Positions 28,113 through 32,176 of a stretch of 32,176 bases of DNA are shown one piece after another (positions within the stretch are counted from its first letter, which is position 1; each line of letters starts with the position of its first letter). Below the pieces are notes generated by a model, which saw nothing but the letters and a program-made list of their open reading frames with translations, did not search any database and was not told where the DNA came from. The position numbers were made by a program, and so were the translations under genes. The DNA is from Paludibacter propionicigenes (GTDB lineage Bacteria; Bacteroidota; Bacteroidia; Bacteroidales; JAFGXI01): contig DYMG01000026.1 in the NCBI GenBank assembly GCA_020721655.1, positions 1-32,176 on the forward strand. The letters run 5' to 3'.

Positions 28113-28199
28113 TACAAACAAACACATTGGCACAAAAATTGCCAAAGTACCTGCTTTATTAATTTAATTAATTACACTGCCTAAAAGTCAGTTTTAAAT

Positions 28200-30647
28200 A
28201 TGAAAGAAAATTTTAGTTTTTTAAAATTACAACAATCCGATATAGGAAACGAGCAAGAGTTTTTTCCAATTATTACCGACGAAGACGAACACGAATTATC
28301 TAAAAGCGAAATACCCGAAACATTAGCCATTTTGCCATTAAGAAACGTAGTTTTATTTCCCGGAATAGTTTTTCCGCTAACTGTTGGCAGAGAAAAATCG
28401 CTAAAACTAATAAAAGAAGCTTACAGCAAAAAAGAAATAATTGGAACAGTTGCCCAAAAAGATGTAAATATTGAAGAGCCCACACAAAAAGACATATATA
28501 ACGTAGGAACAACCGCAAAAATAATTAGAATTTTAGAAATGCCCGATGGCACAACATCAATAATAATTCAAGGACAAAAACGCTTTAAAATAGAAGAAAT
28601 TGTTTCTGAAGAACCCTATTTTATCGGCAAAGTTTCTGAATTACAAGACGTTAAACAAAAAATAATAACAAAAGAATTTCAAGCCATTATTGCTTCAGTA
28701 AAAGACCTTGCTCTAAAAATAATAAAACTATCGCCAAACGTACCACAAGAAGCATCTTTTGCAATAAAAAACATTGAAAATTCAACCTTCTTAATAAACT
28801 TTATTGCAGCAAATACTGACATTTCAATAGCCGAAAAACAAAAACTTTTAGAAACCGATATATTTAAACTTAGAGCTATAAAACTCTTAGAATATCTATC
28901 GGAAGAGGTACAAAAATTGGAGCTACGCCAAAATATAAAAAGTAAAGTTCATGCCGACCTAAGTCAACAGCAAAAAGAATATTTCTTACATCAAGAAATG
29001 AAAACAATTCAAGAAGAGCTTGGCGGAAACCCTATAGAAAAAGAAATTGAAGACTTACTTTTAAAAGGAAGTTTAAAAAATTGGAACGAAAATACTAACG
29101 AGTTTTTTATTAAAGAAGTAGAAAAACTTCGCAGAATGAACCCCTCTATTGGAGAATATTCTACACAAACAAACTATGTAAAAACTCTGTTAGAATTACC
29201 TTGGAACAACACAACAAAAGATAATTTAGATTTAGAACACGCCCAAAAAATTTTAGATAAAAACCATTTTGGACTTGAAAAAATTAAAGAACGAATTTTA
29301 GAATATTTAGCAGTTCTTAAACTTAAAGGCAACCTAAAATCGCCTGTTTTGTGCTTAGTTGGTCCTCCGGGCGTTGGAAAAACATCTTTAGGAAAATCTA
29401 TTGCCGATGCATTAGACAGAAAATATAGCCGCATTGCATTAGGTGGTTTGCACGACGAAAGCGAAATACGCGGACACCGAAAAACCTATATAGGTGCTAT
29501 GCCCGGCAGAATAATCGAAAATATTAAAAAAGTAAAATCGTCGAACCCTGTTTTTATTCTCGATGAAATTGACAAAGTTGGGAACGACTTTCGTGGCGAC
29601 CCCTCATCGGCACTTTTAGAAGTATTAGACCCCGAACAAAACAGCACATTTCACGATAATTTTTTAGAATTAGAATACGATTTATCGAACGTGCTTTTTA
29701 TAGCAACAGCAAACACTCTAAAAGGAATAAACCCTGCATTAATTGACCGAATGGAAATTATAAATGTAGAAGGATACCTATTAGAAGAAAAAATTGAAAT
29801 AACAAAACAACACTTAATAAAAAAACAATTAGAAAATCACGGAGTAAAAAGCAATCAATTAAAATTCGACAAAAAAATAATATCAACACTAATTAGTAAT
29901 TACACACAAGAAAGTGGAGTTAGATCTTTAGATAAAGTTATTGCAAAAATTGTTCGTTCAACAGCAAAAAAAATTGCATTCGACGAAAAATACAACATTA
30001 ATATTTCACAAACCGATATTTTAGAAATACTTAAATCGCCAAAATTTAGCCCCGAAAAATACGAAAACAACGATTACGCAGGAGTTGTTACAGGCTTAGC
30101 TTGGACAAGCGTTGGAGGAACAATTTTAATGGTTGAAACAAGTCTAAGCAAAGGAAAAGGAAAAATTACCCTTACCGGAAACTTAGGTGAAGTAATGAAA
30201 GAATCGGCAACTATTGCAATAGCCTATTTAAAAGCAAATTACGAAAAAATAGGAATCCCCATTACCGCTTTCGAAAACTGGGATATAAACATTCACTTTC
30301 CCGAAGGTGCAACCCCAAAAGACGGACCATCGGCAGGAATAACATTAGTTACATCTTTAGCATCGGCTTTTACACAAAAAAAAGTAAAAGCACATTTGGC
30401 AATGACTGGGGAAATTACCCTAAGAGGAAAAGTGCTTCCCGTTGGCGGAATTAAAGAAAAAATATTAGCAGCCAAACGTGCAGGAATATTTGAAATAATT
30501 TTATCGTCGGAAAACAAAAAAGATATTGAAGAAATTAACGAAATTTATACCACAGGACTTAAATTTACTTATGTTGAAAAAATAATTGAAGTTCTTGAAA
30601 ACGCTTTACTAAACGAAAAAATACCAAATTACTTAAATATAGAATAA
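28200..30647 (+). CDS. lon: ATP-dependent endopeptidase La
   Basis: N-terminal LON domain 'LAILPLRNVVLFPGIVFPLTVGREKS'. Walker A 'GPPGVGKTSLGKSIA'. 'FILDEIDKVG'. Catalytic Ser 'PKDGPSAGITL'. Confidence 0.97.
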   Translation: MKENFSFLKLQQSDIGNEQEFFPIITDEDEHELSKSEIPETLAILPLRNVVLFPGIVFPLTVGREKSLKLIKEAYSKKEIIGTVAQKDVNIEEPTQKDIYNVGTTAKIIRILEMPDGTTSIIIQGQKRFKIEEIVSEEPYFIGKVSELQDVKQKIITKEFQAIIASVKDLALKIIKLSPNVPQEASFAIKNIENSTFLINFIAANTDISIAEKQKLLETDIFKLRAIKLLEYLSEEVQKLELRQNIKSKVHADLSQQQKEYFLHQEMKTIQEELGGNPIEKEIEDLLLKGSLKNWNENTNEFFIKEVEKLRRMNPSIGEYSTQTNYVKTLLELPWNNTTKDNLDLEHAQKILDKNHFGLEKIKERILEYLAVLKLKGNLKSPVLCLVGPPGVGKTSLGKSIADALDRKYSRIALGGLHDESEIRGHRKTYIGAMPGRIIENIKKVKSSNPVFILDEIDKVGNDFRGDPSSALLEVLDPEQNSTFHDNFLELEYDLSNVLFIATANTLKGINPALIDRMEIINVEGYLLEEKIEITKQHLIKKQLENHGVKSNQLKFDKKIISTLISNYTQESGVRSLDKVIAKIVRSTAKKIAFDEKYNINISQTDILEILKSPKFSPEKYENNDYAGVVTGLAWTSVGGTILMVETSLSKGKGKITLTGNLGEVMKESATIAIAYLKANYEKIGIPITAFENWDINIHFPEGATPKDGPSAGITLVTSLASAFTQKKVKAHLAMTGEITLRGKVLPVGGIKEKILAAKRAGIFEIILSSENKKDIEEINEIYTTGLKFTYVEKIIEVLENALLNEKIPNYLNIE

Positions 30648-30662
30648 ACAATTTTTGAAAAA

Positions 30663-31715
30663 ATGAAAAATTTCATAAAACTTATTTCAAAAATTCTAAT
30701 TATTGCCATAATTGCCTTTATAGCTTTTGTAACTTATTTAACTATTTTAGACTACAAACCCAGCACACACGAAACATTTTTCAAATCTCAAGCCCCACAT
30801 ACAATAACAAAAAAAACGTTAGAAATAATAACTTGGAACATTGGATATGCGGGCTTAGGCAACAATATGGACTTTTTTTTTGATGGTGGCAAAAAAGTTA
30901 GAGATACAAAAATAAGAACAGAAGAAAATTTAATTCAAATTGCAAAATTTATAAACACTAATAAAAATACCGATTTTATTATCCTTCAAGAAGTTGACAC
31001 AAATTCTGATAGAACTTATAACATTAATGAAGCCGATTTTATTTTAAAATCAACAAATAAATACAAGTCGTTTTTTTCGTTAAATTATAAAGTTGCTTAC
31101 GTTCCATTTCCTATAACAAACCCTATGGGCAAAATTAATTCGGGACTTGTTACACTTTCTAAATACGAACCAATTTCCATTTCTCGACATTCGTTTACAA
31201 ACCATAATTCGTGGCCAAAAAAAATATTTATGTTAGATTATTGTTTTATGGTTTCAAAATTTAAGACAGAAAACAACAAATCGCTTATAATAATTAACAC
31301 ACATAACACGGCTTTTGCCGATAAAAAACTGAAACATAGCGATTTAAAAACCATACAACAATTTGCCGAAACCGAATACAAAAAAGGAAATTACGTAATT
31401 ATTGGAGGCGATTGGAACCAAAGCCCGCCAAACTTCAATTTAAGCAGTTTTGGGAAAATAGATACAACAAATTTTGAGTTTAAACTGTATAACATAGATT
31501 CAAATATTTTTAAAAATTTTAATATCTATTTCGATTCAACTCAGGCATCAAATCGTTTTTTAAATACACCTTACATTAAAAATGAAACTCAATTATGTAT
31601 TCTCGATTTTTTTGTTTGCTCGCCAAACATAAACCTTATAAAAATTGAAACAATAAATTTAGATTTTGTAAATTCGGACCACAACCCCGTTAAAATTTCA
31701 CTTGAGTTGCTTTAA
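30663..31715 (+). CDS. Endonuclease/exonuclease/phosphatase family protein
   Basis: N-terminal TM. 'ITWNIGYAGLG', 'FIILQEVDTNSDRTYNINEADF', 'IINTHNTAF', 'IIGGDWNQSP', 'NSDHNPVKI'. Confidence 0.9.
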   Translation: MKNFIKLISKILIIAIIAFIAFVTYLTILDYKPSTHETFFKSQAPHTITKKTLEIITWNIGYAGLGNNMDFFFDGGKKVRDTKIRTEENLIQIAKFINTNKNTDFIILQEVDTNSDRTYNINEADFILKSTNKYKSFFSLNYKVAYVPFPITNPMGKINSGLVTLSKYEPISISRHSFTNHNSWPKKIFMLDYCFMVSKFKTENNKSLIIINTHNTAFADKKLKHSDLKTIQQFAETEYKKGNYVIIGGDWNQSPPNFNLSSFGKIDTTNFEFKLYNIDSNIFKNFNIYFDSTQASNRFLNTPYIKNETQLCILDFFVCSPNINLIKIETINLDFVNSDHNPVKISLELL

Positions 31716-31736
31716 TACCAATTTGACTTTCAATAT

Positions 31737-31778
31737 AGTCTAATTTCAACTTCGTTTTATTGGACTTTTCTTTTTTTT
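31737..31778 (+). terminator. Rho-independent-type terminator
   Basis: AGTCTAAT...ATTGGACT stem (31737-31744 / 31759-31766, one wobble) followed by TTTCTTTTTTTT. Confidence 0.6.
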
Positions 31779-32103
31779 AAGCGAGTTTAACAAATTTATC
31801 TTCAAGTTTTACGTTAAAGTTTATCTCAGCTTTTAATGCCTTAAACACCTTTAAAATTGTGTCAATTGTCGCACTATTGGCACTGCTTTCAAGTTTAGAA
31901 ATTTGAGCTTTCTGCACGCCAACAAGTTTTCCAAGTTCCTCTTGTGTCAAGTGTCGTTCTTGTCTTGCAGACTTTATTATTTTACCCAAAACGTTCATAC
32001 GAAGTTCATATTCATATTCGTCTCGCTCTGGTGTTCCAACTTTGTCGATATACTTATCTTTCATTTCGGCAAGCGAATAAGTCTTAATTTCTTTTGTTGC
32101 CAT
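31777..32103 (-). CDS. XRE-family HTH transcriptional regulator, HigA-like antitoxin
   Basis: 'NVLGKIIKSARQERHLTQEELGKLVGVQKAQISKLESSANSATIDTILKVFKALKAEINFNVKL' HTH_3 motif, 108 aa. Confidence 0.85.
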   Translation of the reverse strand: MATKEIKTYSLAEMKDKYIDKVGTPERDEYEYELRMNVLGKIIKSARQERHLTQEELGKLVGVQKAQISKLESSANSATIDTILKVFKALKAEINFNVKLEDKFVKLA

Positions 32104-32176
32104 AATATTACTTTTTGTCTATTACACCAATAGAATCTAATCAAACGTTAAATATTAATACGAAATACTTTGCAAA

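Noticed and set aside
31903-32133. + strand 76-aa ORF antisense to the XRE gene
   Set aside because: The XRE HTH reading frame is convincing. The opposite frame is low-complexity and Phe-rich.
1-32176. CRISPR array, tRNA/rRNA genes, IS transposase, phage structural genes
   Set aside because: Looked for regularly spaced repeats, cloverleaf/CCA-like sequences and transposase/integrase motifs. None recognised by eye; tRNAscan/Infernal were not run.

Overview
This is an AT-rich Bacteroidota (Bacteroidetes)-type chromosomal window. Supporting signs are the gldF/gldG gliding-motility genes, a T9SS C-terminal sorting domain, DUF4340, GldG-type proteins and TAnnTTTG-type promoters. Most of it (about 2.4-31.7 kb) is ordinary core genome: tgt, an LptF/LptG-family permease, DUF3109, gpmI, a beta-helix lipoprotein, a MATE exporter, a methyltransferase, a T9SS-secreted protein, OmpA, an MsbA-like ABC exporter, DUF2797, SIMPL, a crotonase, an AIM24/TIGR00266 protein, a SPOR protein, glnS, gldF-gldG-DUF4340, lon and an EEP-family hydrolase. 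Accessory content is at the two edges. At the left (about 100-2050) is a compact predicted operon: a 32-aa ORF, an abortive-infection C-terminal-domain protein and a RhuM-family protein, flanked by related degenerate sequences. At the right is an XRE/HigA-like antitoxin gene whose partner would lie outside the window. The best candidates for something undescribed are the Abi_C-RhuM unit and a possible intergenic small RNA before glnS (about 21646-21730). Product names come from recognising protein families by eye. No database search was run.
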